64,000 bases of DNA, taken from NCBI GenBank assembly GCA_035495435.1, contig DATJFV010000046.1, positions 1-64,000 on the forward strand, read 5' to 3'. This DNA is from JBDSKH01 sp035495435. GTDB taxonomy: Bacteria; Actinomycetota; Actinomycetes; Actinomycetales; Microbacteriaceae. How positions within the stretch are numbered: the stretch's first letter is position 1; each line of letters opens with the position of its first letter. The notes beneath the pieces were generated by a model. It ran no database searches. It saw only the letters and a list, made by a program, of their open reading frames with translations, and was not told the DNA's origin. Position numbers and translations under genes: made by a program. Positions 40,412 through 48,188 of this stretch are shown one piece after another.

Positions 40412-41131
40412 TCAGGAGCCGGAGTTCGCCGTGATGGCCAGGAAGACCACCACGATCAGCACGCCGATGACGATGCCGGCGACCGCGAGCAGGATGCCCT
40501 TCAGCGGCGTCGCCTTGACGATGTTGATGTCGGCCGTCAGCGACTTCGGCAGGGCCTCGATGATCGCCAGCGCCACGAAGCCGCCGATGATCTTGTCCGC
40601 CAGCGAGGTCAGGATGTTCGAGGAGAACACCGAACCCACGAGGTTCTGGCCGACCGCCAGGAACGTACCGGTCAGGGCGTCGGCGCCGTTTCCGGTCGCG
40701 CCGCCGAAGACCAGGACGATGATCGGCGCCGCGACGATGGTGCACGCGACGGCGACGATGACGTTCAGCAGGAAGAACTTCGGGATGGTCTTGCCGAGGC
40801 CCCACGAGCGCACGCCGTAGCCCCAGAGGAGGGCGCCGACGACGTTCACGATGGCGAACGGCAGGCTGACCGGGCCGCTGATCAGCGCGCTACCGGTGTT
40901 GGTCAGAACGCCGACGAGGGCACCCCACCACGGACCGAGCACGATGGCCGAGATCGCGGTGCCGATCATGTCGAGGTACACCGGCAGGCGCAGGGCCGAG
41001 GCGATGTAGCCGCCGACGATGTTCAGGGCGACGCAGACCGGGATCAGGGTGACGATCAGGGTCGTGGGGAGTTTGGCACGCGCCGACTTGGACTTCTTCG
41101 GCGTCGATGCAACAGGTGAAGCGGTGGTCAT
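40412..41131 (-). CDS. ECF transporter S component (predicted nucleoside-binding subunit)
   Basis: The 239-residue membrane protein has six hydrophobic segments after a Lys-rich start (KKSKSARAKLP). The block LRLPVYLDMIGTAISAIVLG and GPWWGALVGVLTN is typical of S components, which bind the solute and topple within the membrane. Substrate is inferred from context only: nucleosides or deoxynucleosides. Its ATG overlaps the stop of a 54-residue frame. AAAGG lies upstream. No riboswitch-sized leader precedes it. Confidence 0.85.
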   Translation of the reverse strand: MTTASPVASTPKKSKSARAKLPTTLIVTLIPVCVALNIVGGYIASALRLPVYLDMIGTAISAIVLGPWWGALVGVLTNTGSALISGPVSLPFAIVNVVGALLWGYGVRSWGLGKTIPKFFLLNVIVAVACTIVAAPIIVLVFGGATGNGADALTGTFLAVGQNLVGSVFSSNILTSLADKIIGGFVALAIIEALPKSLTADINIVKATPLKGILLAVAGIVIGVLIVVVFLAITANSGS

Positions 41132-41292
41132 GAAGGTGCCTTTCGGATCATGTGGAACGGACGGAGGGCGGCGACTCTGCCGGCCTCCGGTGGCGAGCCG
41201 GGGAGGGGTGCCCCGGCTCGGGTGGCGCTCTCGTGGAGCGGGCCGTCCAACCACGGACGGACGACGATGTCTCGCTGCGTGCGTTCGCTCAT
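41128..41292 (-). CDS. 54-residue protein bridging nucleoside hydrolase and ECF S component
   Basis: MSERTQRDIVVRPWLDGPLH opens this short frame. Its ATG overlaps the stop of the nucleoside hydrolase gene, and its stop overlaps the ATG of the S component, each as ATGA. Two exact couplings make it likely to be translated. It is hydrophilic with no membrane helix, slightly basic, and unlike any family known to me. It may serve mainly to carry ribosomes to the S component, or be a small partner. Confidence 0.6.
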   Translation of the reverse strand: MSERTQRDIVVRPWLDGPLHESATRAGAPLPGSPPEAGRVAALRPFHMIRKAPS

Positions 41293-42242
41293 GAGCGGAA
41301 CGCCTCGGCGAGGAAGCGGGAGAACACGACCGCGTCGGCGCGCAGGGCGACCCGTGCGTTCGCGGGGCCGGTGCGCCAGGCGCGGGTGTCGAGCACCATC
41401 TCGCCGAGCGTGTGCTCGCCGCGGGTCTCGACATGGACCTCGCCCTCGACCACCTCGGTGAGCACCTCGGGATGCACCAGAGCAGCGATGCACAACGCGT
41501 CGTGCACCGGGGCGGTCAGCCGCGGCGCGGCCGGGTCGTCGGGGTAGTGCTGGATGCGGTGGCGGATCAGCGCCGCCGAGCCGGTCGCCGCGGGGGTGCC
41601 GATCTCGTCGAAGGCGTCGCAGTCGTCGAGCCCCAGCTGGGCGCTGTGGGTGGCATCGAGCGGCAGGATCAGCACATCGCGGATCCCGGCGCTGAACACC
41701 GCCTCGGCGGCCTCGGGATCGACCCAGAAGTTGAACTCCGCCGCCCCCGTCACGTTGCCCCAGCCGCGCGCGCCCCCCATGACGACGAGACGACGGATGC
41801 GGGCCGCCAGCCGCGGTTCGCTGATCAGCGCCAGCGCGATGTTGGTCAGCGGGCCGGTGGCCACCAGCACCACCTCGTCACCGCCATCGGCCATGATCGT
41901 GTCGACGATGAAACGCACCGCCGACTCCGGGCGCGCAGGCGTCGTCGACGGCGGGAAGTCGAGCTCGTTCACCTGGAACTCGGGGTTGTCGCCGTTCAGC
42001 ACCCGGCGCGGGATCGGGAAGTCCGGCCGCACGATCGGGCGGTCGGCCCCTGCGAACGCCGGCACCGACGAGCCGATGTGGTCGAGCACCCGCAGGGTGT
42101 TCTCGAGCGTGTAGTTCAGGGCCACGTTTCCGTTCACCGCGGTGACTCCGAGCAGTTCGAGCTCGGGGTGGCAGGCGGCCGCGAAGATCGCGACGGCGTC
42201 ATCCGTGCCGGTGTCGACATCGAGGATGAGGCGGGTGGTCAT
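41289..42242 (-). CDS. Nucleoside hydrolase, copy 2
   Basis: The 317-residue protein has the signature LILDVDTGTDDAVAIF (5-20) with the Asp cluster for calcium, then GVTAVNGNV, and GNVTGAAEFNFWVDPEA. It belongs to the same family as copy 1 at 33859 but is a distinct branch (the DVDTGTDD form is the one found in most pyrimidine/purine hydrolases). It overlaps the GntR gene by four bases. The two copies sit on opposite sides of the ECF and phosphorylase genes. Confidence 0.9.
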   Translation of the reverse strand: MTTRLILDVDTGTDDAVAIFAAACHPELELLGVTAVNGNVALNYTLENTLRVLDHIGSSVPAFAGADRPIVRPDFPIPRRVLNGDNPEFQVNELDFPPSTTPARPESAVRFIVDTIMADGGDEVVLVATGPLTNIALALISEPRLAARIRRLVVMGGARGWGNVTGAAEFNFWVDPEAAEAVFSAGIRDVLILPLDATHSAQLGLDDCDAFDEIGTPAATGSAALIRHRIQHYPDDPAAPRLTAPVHDALCIAALVHPEVLTEVVEGEVHVETRGEHTLGEMVLDTRAWRTGPANARVALRADAVVFSRFLAEAFRS

Positions 42243-43033
42243 GCGGAGAACTCCCTCTCGGTAGCGGCGGAGCGGCGGGACATGTGCGTGACGACCCGCA
42301 GTTGGCGCGAGTCGATCCAGACGTCGGAGTACTCCACGACGCGGCCGTCCGCCAGCAGCGTGACCTGCTCGAGGTACTGCACCGGCTGCTGCGGCGGCAG
42401 CGCGAGAGCCTGCGCGACCTCCAGCGGGGCCGCGACGGCGCTGAAGCTGCGGCGGGCGGTGCCGATCTCGAGGCCGTACCGGGTCTCGAGGGCGCCGAAC
42501 AGGGTGGTCTGCTCGAAGTCGAGGCTCTCGATTCCGGGGGCCAGGTCGAGGCGCACGTAGTTGTGGAGCAGGGCGATCGGCACCTCACGCGCGCTGCGGA
42601 TGCGCACCAGGCGGAACGCGGGAACGCCCTCGTCCAGGTGCAGCAGCCGCGCCACGGCGAAGGGGGGCAGCGACACGTCGCAGGACAGGACGCGGGTGTC
42701 GAGCGTGATGCCCTGGCTGGCGAAGTCCTCCGACAGGGTGCTGAGCTTCTGCGCGGTCGCCGGCTCCATGAGGGTCTCGGTGACGAAGGTGCCGCGGCCG
42801 GGGATCTGCTTGAGCAGCCCCTCCTCGATGAGGGTCGCCAGTGCGCGGCGCAGGGTGCCCCGGCTCACGCCGATCTCCTCGGCGAGCCGCGGCTCGGGCA
42901 GCAGCCGGTGGTCGCGCGGCCACTCCCCCGAGACGATGCGGGCGCGGATGGCGTCGGAGATCTGGGCATGCAGCGCGGCTCCCGCGCCCGGATCGATGTC
43001 ACCCCCCGGACCGAACTCGAACATCGCCGCCAT
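42239..43033 (-). CDS. GntR family regulator, HutC/UTRA type
   Basis: The 264-residue regulator has an amino-terminal winged HTH (RLAEEIGVSRGTLRRALATL, near residues 49-68, then GRGTFV) and a C-terminal UTRA ligand-binding domain (FRLVRIRSAREVPIALLHNY, QYLEQVTLLADGRVVEYSDV). It is embedded in the operon, so it probably controls it, with a (deoxy)nucleoside or sugar phosphate as ligand. The inverted repeat at 44665-44692 over the operon start site is the best operator candidate. It overlaps the hydrolase gene by ATGA. Confidence 0.9.
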   Translation of the reverse strand: MAAMFEFGPGGDIDPGAGAALHAQISDAIRARIVSGEWPRDHRLLPEPRLAEEIGVSRGTLRRALATLIEEGLLKQIPGRGTFVTETLMEPATAQKLSTLSEDFASQGITLDTRVLSCDVSLPPFAVARLLHLDEGVPAFRLVRIRSAREVPIALLHNYVRLDLAPGIESLDFEQTTLFGALETRYGLEIGTARRSFSAVAAPLEVAQALALPPQQPVQYLEQVTLLADGRVVEYSDVWIDSRQLRVVTHMSRRSAATEREFSA

Positions 43034-43036
43034 CGG

Positions 43037-43738
43037 TCAGTAGCTCCGCGTTCCCGCGCCGGTCGTGCCGGTCACGATGGCCACGCCGGCACTGGTGCCG
43101 ACCAGGGACGCACCGGCCTCGAGAAGCGACACGGCGTGCTCGAAGCTCTTGATGCCGCCCGAGGCCTTGACCTCTGCTCGCCCGGCGGCGCGCTCGACCA
43201 GGTAGCGGATGCTCGCCGGATCGGCGACCTCCACGGCTCCGCTCGAGGCGTTCTTGAGGTACGCGGCCCCGGCTTCGAGCGACAGGTCGACGGCGGCATC
43301 GCGTTCGGCGGGCGTCAGCAGCGGCAGTTCGAGCATCACCTTGACGGGAACGCCCGCGGCGACGACTGCGGCGATGTCGTCGCGGAACCGGTCGTATTCG
43401 CCGCTTCTCAGCCAGCCGATCTGCACGCCGATGTCGAGCTGGCCGGCTCCGAGCCGCACCAGTTCCTCGGCCTCGCGCGCCTTGCCGGCGGTCGTCATCA
43501 CGCCGACCGTCGGGAAGTCGAGGGCGGATGCGATGGCCACCCCGGTGCCGGCGAGCTCGGCCGCGACGACATCCACCCACGACCCCGCGACCATCGCCGC
43601 CTGGAAGCCGTACTGGACGCATTCGCGAGCGTGCGACAGCACCTGGTCCCGTGTGGTGCCTGCCTCGATGAGGGTGTGCTGGATGTAGGGGGCCAGTTCC
43701 GCGGGCGAGGTGATCGCGAGAGGAGATGCGGTGGTCAT
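43037..43738 (-). CDS. Divergent DeoC/LacD-type aldolase, copy 2
   Basis: The 233-residue protein is the short DeoC type. The Schiff-base lysine position is K162 in YLKNASSG (canonical IKTSTG), the second lysine is K191 in EVKASGGIK, and D102 is in QLDIGVQIGW. Key residues are kept but the surrounding loop differs, so substrate preference may differ from the canonical DeoC at 31827. It directly follows a ribokinase-type kinase with an ATGA overlap, suggesting that the pair phosphorylates and splits a sugar released by the hydrolases. Confidence 0.85.
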   Translation of the reverse strand: MTTASPLAITSPAELAPYIQHTLIEAGTTRDQVLSHARECVQYGFQAAMVAGSWVDVVAAELAGTGVAIASALDFPTVGVMTTAGKAREAEELVRLGAGQLDIGVQIGWLRSGEYDRFRDDIAAVVAAGVPVKVMLELPLLTPAERDAAVDLSLEAGAAYLKNASSGAVEVADPASIRYLVERAAGRAEVKASGGIKSFEHAVSLLEAGASLVGTSAGVAIVTGTTGAGTRSY

Positions 43739-44658
43739 CGGGCGGTGGCCTCCTCGCGGGCTCGGGTCAGCATCTGCTCGACGTCGTCGCGTCGAGGCAG
43801 TGCGGGAATCACCTCGGGGATGCCGACGGTGAAAGCTGCGGCGGCCGCGGCGAACCGCGCCGCGTCGACGGCGGACGCGCCCTCGGTGAGCGCGACGGCA
43901 AGGGCGGCGGTGAAGCTGTCGCCCGCCCCGGTGGTGTCGATCACGGCATCCGGGGTCACGGCGGGCACCCGCTCGGTGCGCTGGCGGTCGGCGACGACCG
44001 CACCCGCCCCGCCGCACGTCACGATCGCCGTGCCCCCGTACCACTCGAACAGGCGAGCCAGGCACTCGTCGATCGAGGAGCCGGGGGCGTCCACGAGCTC
44101 GGCCAGCTCACCCAGGTTGGGCGTGATGACGTCGGCCAGGCCGACCAGCTCCCGGTCCCGCGTGGCGGGGGCCGGGTTCAGGAGCACGGGGATATCGGCG
44201 TCGCGGGCCGCCTGGACGGCGCGCCGTGCGACGGGGACGGGCACTTCGAGGGAGACCACGAGCCGGTCGGCGGCTTCGATGACCGCGTCGAAGCCGGCGA
44301 CATCCTCCGGTCGCAGAGCGGCGAGTGCGCCGTCTGCGATGGCAATGCGGTTCTCCCCCTGCGGGTCGACGAGGATGAACCCCGTCATGGTCGCCTCCGC
44401 CGTACGCACCACCGCGCCGGCGTTGACGCCTTCGTCCGTCCAGAACCGGATCGCGGCGTCGCCGGCGTCGTCCGTCCCGACGCCGGTGAAGAGCGCGGAC
44501 TCCTGTCCGAGTCGCCGGATGCCGACGGCCTGGTTGGACCCCTTGCCGCCGTGCCCGCGCGCGAGCCGTCCGCCCGACACCGTCTCGCCCGCCTGCGGAG
44601 CACGCGGCACGGTCATGGTCAGACCGACCCCGTACCCACCGACGACTGCGATAACCAT
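43735..44658 (-). CDS. Ribokinase-family (PfkB) sugar kinase, first gene of the operon
   Basis: The 307-residue kinase has the PfkB signatures GGKGSNQAVGIRRLG (37-51) and DTTGAGDSFTAALA (241-254) with the catalytic Asp at 247. In this context it probably phosphorylates ribose or 2-deoxyribose freed by the nucleoside hydrolases, making the 5-phosphate for DeoC. A ribokinase and a deoxyribokinase cannot be separated by eye. It is the first gene after the promoter at 44694-44722. Confidence 0.85.
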   Translation of the reverse strand: MVIAVVGGYGVGLTMTVPRAPQAGETVSGGRLARGHGGKGSNQAVGIRRLGQESALFTGVGTDDAGDAAIRFWTDEGVNAGAVVRTAEATMTGFILVDPQGENRIAIADGALAALRPEDVAGFDAVIEAADRLVVSLEVPVPVARRAVQAARDADIPVLLNPAPATRDRELVGLADVITPNLGELAELVDAPGSSIDECLARLFEWYGGTAIVTCGGAGAVVADRQRTERVPAVTPDAVIDTTGAGDSFTAALAVALTEGASAVDAARFAAAAAAFTVGIPEVIPALPRRDDVEQMLTRAREEATAR

Positions 44659-44664
44659 TGACGA

Positions 44665-44744
44665 CCTTGTCTCTGGACAAACATGTACAAGGAAACGTAG
44701 GAAGCGCCGACCGAACCGTCAAGGTTCCTGAGCGTGAATGCTCA
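44665..44744 (-). promoter_or_regulatory. Promoter and operators of the nucleoside operon
   Basis: On the minus strand TTGACG (44722-44717) and TACGTT (44699-44694) are 17 bases apart, the best sigma-70-like promoter in the window. CCTTGT...ACAAGG (44665-44692) is a 28-bp inverted repeat over the start site, with inner TTGTC-TCTG-GACAA, fitting a GntR/HutC operator. Upstream, TGAGCGTGAATGCTCA (44729-44744) is a second inverted repeat resembling the one before the SorC-type gene. Confidence 0.65.
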
Positions 44745-44798
44745 CATGCGCACCCGGATTCCCCCATGAGCAGCGAATGAGCGGTGATACGGCGTCGC

Positions 44799-44804
44799 TA
44801 GGCT
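44799..44804 (+). promoter_or_regulatory. -10 box TAGGCT, leaderless, for the membrane protein at 44811
   Basis: TAGGCT ends six bases before the ATG at 44811. Confidence 0.5.
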
Positions 44805-44810
44805 GATCGC

Positions 44811-45191
44811 ATGACCGCCGCCACCCCCGGGCCGCTCCGGAGCACACTGCAGTGGGCCGACCTGGTCACCGGGTTGCTGCTCACCGCCATCGGTGGTCTG
44901 CTCGCCCTGGTCATGCTGAGCCAGCTGGCGCAACTCGCCGGACTCAGCGTGATCTGCGAGGGGATCGCCCCGGACGGCGCACGGTGCAGCCCCGCGTTCC
45001 TCACCGGCGCGATCATCGTCGGATACGCCATCGTGATCTTCGCCTGGGCGCTCGGCCTGGGCCTGCTGATCGTGCGCGCCGTGCGCCGCCGCACCGTCTT
45101 CTGGGTGCCGCTGGCGAGCGTCGCCGTGATCATCGCCGCGTTCTACCTCGTGGCGATCGTGCTGAGCACGAGCTATCAGCCGACGGGCTGA
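44811..45191 (+). CDS. Three-helix small membrane protein, unknown function
   Basis: The 126-residue protein has hydrophobic segments near residues 18-40, 62-88 and 95-118. Between the first two is a loop with two cysteines (VICEGIAPDGARCSPAFL) that could form a disulfide outside the membrane. No family is recognised. It ends 15 bases inside the convergent MFS gene. Confidence 0.65.
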   Translation: MTAATPGPLRSTLQWADLVTGLLLTAIGGLLALVMLSQLAQLAGLSVICEGIAPDGARCSPAFLTGAIIVGYAIVIFAWALGLGLLIVRAVRRRTVFWVPLASVAVIIAAFYLVAIVLSTSYQPTG

Positions 45192-46429
45192 CCCGCCCGC
45201 GACGCCGCGACCTCATCCTCGAGGTAGCGCGGCCGGCGCAGCACGACGAAGGCGGGGGCTGTGAGCACCATGGTGCCCAGCAGGAACCAGAGCGCGGCAT
45301 CCCAGCCGCCGGTGGCATCCCGCAGCAGTCCCACGATCAGCGGCCCGAACGCTCCCAGGGCGTAGCCGAGGCCCTGCACGAACCCGCTCAACGCCACCGC
45401 GCCGACACCGGTCCGCGTACGCAGGTTGATCAACGTCAGTGTGAGCGGGAACACCAGGGGTCCCGAGCCGACGAAGATCGTCCAGAGCAGCGGGGCCGCG
45501 GCCGGAGCGAACAGGAACCCCGCATAGCCGGCGAGGAACAGACCGAGGGCGGTGACCAGCAGCGGGGTGATCGTGGGCAGCCGCTGCGCCAGAGGCGGCA
45601 CGATGAGGGCCGCCGGCAGGCCGCACACCGCGAACACGCCGAGCAGGAGGCCGGCCTGCGCCGCGTCCACCCCGGAGATCTCGGTGGTCATCGCGGGCAG
45701 CCAGGCGAACATGGCGTAGACCGTCATGGTGGGCGCCGCGAACAGCAGACCCATCGACCAGGCGATCGGCGACCGGAACACCCGGCGCCCGATGCCGGCA
45801 TGAGCCGTCTCCAGCCCTCGAGCGTGCGTGTCGAGATTCTCGACGTGGCGTCCGTGCCGCACGGCCTGCCAGATCCACGGCAGCGCCGCCACGATCGACA
45901 CCAGCGCCCAGACCCCGAGCGACGACCGCCACCCCGAGGTCTCGGCGATCGGCACGGCGACCGCAGGCGGAATGGTGGCCCCGACCGACATCACCGTGAC
46001 GTAGACGGCCGTCATGGTGCCGATACGGTCGGGGAAATAGCGCTTCACGATCGGCGGCAGCAGCACGTTGCCCGAACCCGCACCGAGCAGCGCCAGCACC
46101 GTGCCGACCAGCAGCAGGGTGGAATCCGGGGCGACCGCGCGGATGAGGTGGCCGGCCGCGCCGATCAGGGTGGCTGCCAGCAGGGCCCCCTCGAGCCCGA
46201 GAGCGCGCGCGACGAGCGGTCCGATCAGTCCCGAGAGGCCGAAGATCACCGGCGGCGCGGCACCGATGACCGCCAGCACGAGGTGATCCAGCGGAATGTC
46301 GGCCTCGACTCTGTCGACGACCGGCGACAGCGCGCCGACCGCGGTGCGCATCGTCAGCGCGACCAGAGCGATGCCGGCGAAGGCCAGGAGGCGACCCCGC
46401 ACCAGCGGGACCGGCGCGGTCGTCGTCAT
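45176..46429 (-). CDS. CynX/NimT family MFS transporter
   Basis: The 417-residue protein has 12 hydrophobic segments and opens LLAFAGIALVALTMRTAVGA, followed by LSPVVDRVEADIPLD, a layout typical of the CynX/NimT branch (cyanate and nitroimidazole transporter relatives). No substrate can be assigned. TAGGCT ends six bases before its ATG, and the TAG of that box is the stop codon of ribF. It is thus likely transcribed on its own in addition to read-through from ribF. Confidence 0.85.
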   Translation of the reverse strand: MTTTAPVPLVRGRLLAFAGIALVALTMRTAVGALSPVVDRVEADIPLDHLVLAVIGAAPPVIFGLSGLIGPLVARALGLEGALLAATLIGAAGHLIRAVAPDSTLLLVGTVLALLGAGSGNVLLPPIVKRYFPDRIGTMTAVYVTVMSVGATIPPAVAVPIAETSGWRSSLGVWALVSIVAALPWIWQAVRHGRHVENLDTHARGLETAHAGIGRRVFRSPIAWSMGLLFAAPTMTVYAMFAWLPAMTTEISGVDAAQAGLLLGVFAVCGLPAALIVPPLAQRLPTITPLLVTALGLFLAGYAGFLFAPAAAPLLWTIFVGSGPLVFPLTLTLINLRTRTGVGAVALSGFVQGLGYALGAFGPLIVGLLRDATGGWDAALWFLLGTMVLTAPAFVVLRRPRYLEDEVAASRAGQPVG

Positions 46430-46435
46430 CCCGCC

Positions 46436-46441
46436 AGCCTA
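46436..46441 (-). promoter_or_regulatory. -10 box TAGGCT made in part from the ribF stop codon
   Basis: The box starts with the TAG stop of ribF (46441-46439) and ends six bases before the ATG of the MFS gene. Confidence 0.45.
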
Positions 46442-47377
46442 GGACGCGGCAGCGACCAGCACCTCGCGGATGCGCCGCTCGTCGGCCTGCAGCTGGGCCA
46501 CCAGGGCATCGACGCCGTCGAACCGCTTCATCGGGCGGATGTATTCCACGAACTCCAGGTTGATGGTGCGGCCGTACAGGTCGAGGCGCTGGTCGAGCAG
46601 ATGCGCCTCGACCTGATGCTGCGGGACGCCCTCGAACGTCGGATTGTTGCCGATCGACACGGCGGCGCCGAAACGCTCGCCGTCGACCGTCGCCCAGGCG
46701 GCGTAGACGCCGTCGAGCGGCAGCATGCCCTCGATGTCGGGATCGAGGTTGGCCGTGGGATAGCCGAGCTCGCGCCCCCGCTGCTCGCCGTGCACCACGC
46801 GCGAGCGCACCGCCGGGAGCCGCCCGAGCAGCTGCGCCGCCGCGGAGATCTTCCCCTCCGAGAGCAGCTCCCGGATCCAGGTGGACGACACCCGACGCCC
46901 ACCGCGACCGTAGTCCTCGATCATCTGCACCTCGAACCCGAGCGCGGACCCGAAGCCTTTCAGTGCCTCGAGATCGCCCGACCCGCGGTCGCCGAACCGG
47001 AAGTCGCGCCCGGCCAGCACCAGCTCGGCGTGCAGCGTGTCGACCAGGATGCGCGTCACGAACGCCTCGGGCGAGAGCCGAGCCAGTTCTTCGGTGAACG
47101 GCAGCATCAGCACGGCGCCGACCCCCGCCGCCTCGAACAGCTCGACCTTCTGCGCCGGGCTCACCAGCGGCTCGGGAGCACGGTCGGGCCGCAGCACCGC
47201 GAGCGGGTTGCGGTCGAAGGTCACCACGGCAGGGACCAGACCGCGCGCCTGCGCGGCATCGCACAGCTGGCGCAGCACGTCGCGGTGCCCGAGGTGCAGT
47301 CCGTCGAACTTGCCGACCGTGACCGCCGAGGGCCCGAAATCGCGCGGCACCGCGTCGCGCGAGGGATACAGCTCCAT
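46439..47377 (-). CDS. ribF: Bifunctional riboflavin kinase/FAD synthetase
   Basis: The 312-residue enzyme turns riboflavin into FMN and then FAD. The amino-terminal adenylyltransferase domain has TVGKFDGLHLGHRDVLRQL, and the C-terminal kinase domain has GRELGYPTANLDPD. Length is normal. The ATG at 47377 shares a base with the stop of the preceding gene. It lies in a group with truB, as in many bacteria, with two small membrane genes between. Confidence 0.95.
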   Translation of the reverse strand: MELYPSRDAVPRDFGPSAVTVGKFDGLHLGHRDVLRQLCDAAQARGLVPAVVTFDRNPLAVLRPDRAPEPLVSPAQKVELFEAAGVGAVLMLPFTEELARLSPEAFVTRILVDTLHAELVLAGRDFRFGDRGSGDLEALKGFGSALGFEVQMIEDYGRGGRRVSSTWIRELLSEGKISAAAQLLGRLPAVRSRVVHGEQRGRELGYPTANLDPDIEGMLPLDGVYAAWATVDGERFGAAVSIGNNPTFEGVPQHQVEAHLLDQRLDLYGRTINLEFVEYIRPMKRFDGVDALVAQLQADERRIREVLVAAAS

Positions 47378-47796
47378 CAGGCCGGCACCGCCGCCCGACG
47401 CCAGAGGTACCACAGCCCGAGCACCGGGAGCACGAGCGGTACCAGCAGGTATCCGGCGCCGTACGCGCTCCACACGGTCGACTCCCGGCCGAACGGGTCG
47501 ACGCTGTCGAGCCCGAGCACCGCCGGGGCGAACAGGCTGATGGTGCCGACGATCAGCACCCCGGCGAGCTCGAAGCAGATCGTCACGAGGGCGAGGCGGC
47601 GAAGCCCGAGCGCGAGTGCGACGGTGGCGACGAGGTAGACGACCCCGGCGAGAGCCGACAGCACGAAGGCCACGGGCGCCTCACCGAATCGGTCGATGAT
47701 CTGGAACACGGATCGCCCGGTCGCGGCGATCGCGAGGATCGCGTACACCGCGACGAGCACGCGCCCGGCTCCGCGGGCAGGTCGCAGCTCGGTCAC
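47377..47796 (-). CDS. Small membrane protein upstream of ribF
   Basis: The 139-residue protein has four hydrophobic segments covering residues 12-30, 42-64, 70-90 and 110-132. No motif is recognised. It is preceded by TACGCT six bases before its GTG start, and its stop overlaps the ribF start, so ribF may be read mainly by coupling from this gene. Confidence 0.65.
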   Translation of the reverse strand: MTELRPARGAGRVLVAVYAILAIAATGRSVFQIIDRFGEAPVAFVLSALAGVVYLVATVALALGLRRLALVTICFELAGVLIVGTISLFAPAVLGLDSVDPFGRESTVWSAYGAGYLLVPLVLPVLGLWYLWRRAAVPA

Positions 47797-47802
47797 CGTT
47801 TC

Positions 47803-47808
47803 AGCGTA
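47803..47808 (-). promoter_or_regulatory. -10 box TACGCT, leaderless, for the gene at 47796
   Basis: TACGCT on the minus strand ends six bases before the GTG start at 47796, which gives the ribF pair its own promoter. Confidence 0.45.
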
Positions 47809-47819
47809 GCGGGAGGCGG

Positions 47820-48188
47820 TCAGGCCAGCTGGACGGTCCAGATCTGGTGCATCCGGTACGCCATCACGGCCACCGCCAGCGCCCCGACGCCGAGCACGAA
47901 GGTGCTCCAGCGACCGCGATCGGTGAGGGCCCAGAGCACCGCGAGCGGTGGGATCACCGCCGCGGTGATCAGGTACACCCAGAACTCCGCCGGATTGCCC
48001 GAGGGAGGGTTTCCGGCAGCAGGGGCGACGAGCGCGATCACGATCTGCGCCAGCAGCAGCACCTCGACCAGCACCAGCGACAGCACGCTGACATCCGCCG
48101 GGCGCCGCCCCGCGAGCCCCAGTGCCACACAGAGCACTCCCGCGAGAACCGCCACACTCACCAGCACGATCGTGTAGCCCAGGATCAT
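47820..48188 (-). CDS. Small membrane protein downstream of truB
   Basis: The 122-residue protein has four hydrophobic segments (about residues 3-24, 35-55, 70-87 and 95-112) with a Pro/Gly/Asn loop (APAAGNPPSGNPAEFWVYL) between the second and third. Its ATG overlaps the truB stop (ATGA). No function is known to me. Confidence 0.65.
   Translation of the reverse strand: MILGYTIVLVSVAVLAGVLCVALGLAGRRPADVSVLSLVLVEVLLLAQIVIALVAPAAGNPPSGNPAEFWVYLITAAVIPPLAVLWALTDRGRWSTFVLGVGALAVAVMAYRMHQIWTVQLA

Noticed and set aside
44852..47638. 928-codon plus-strand frame
   Set aside because: Shadow of the MFS and ribF genes, with low-complexity Arg/Gly/Gln composition.
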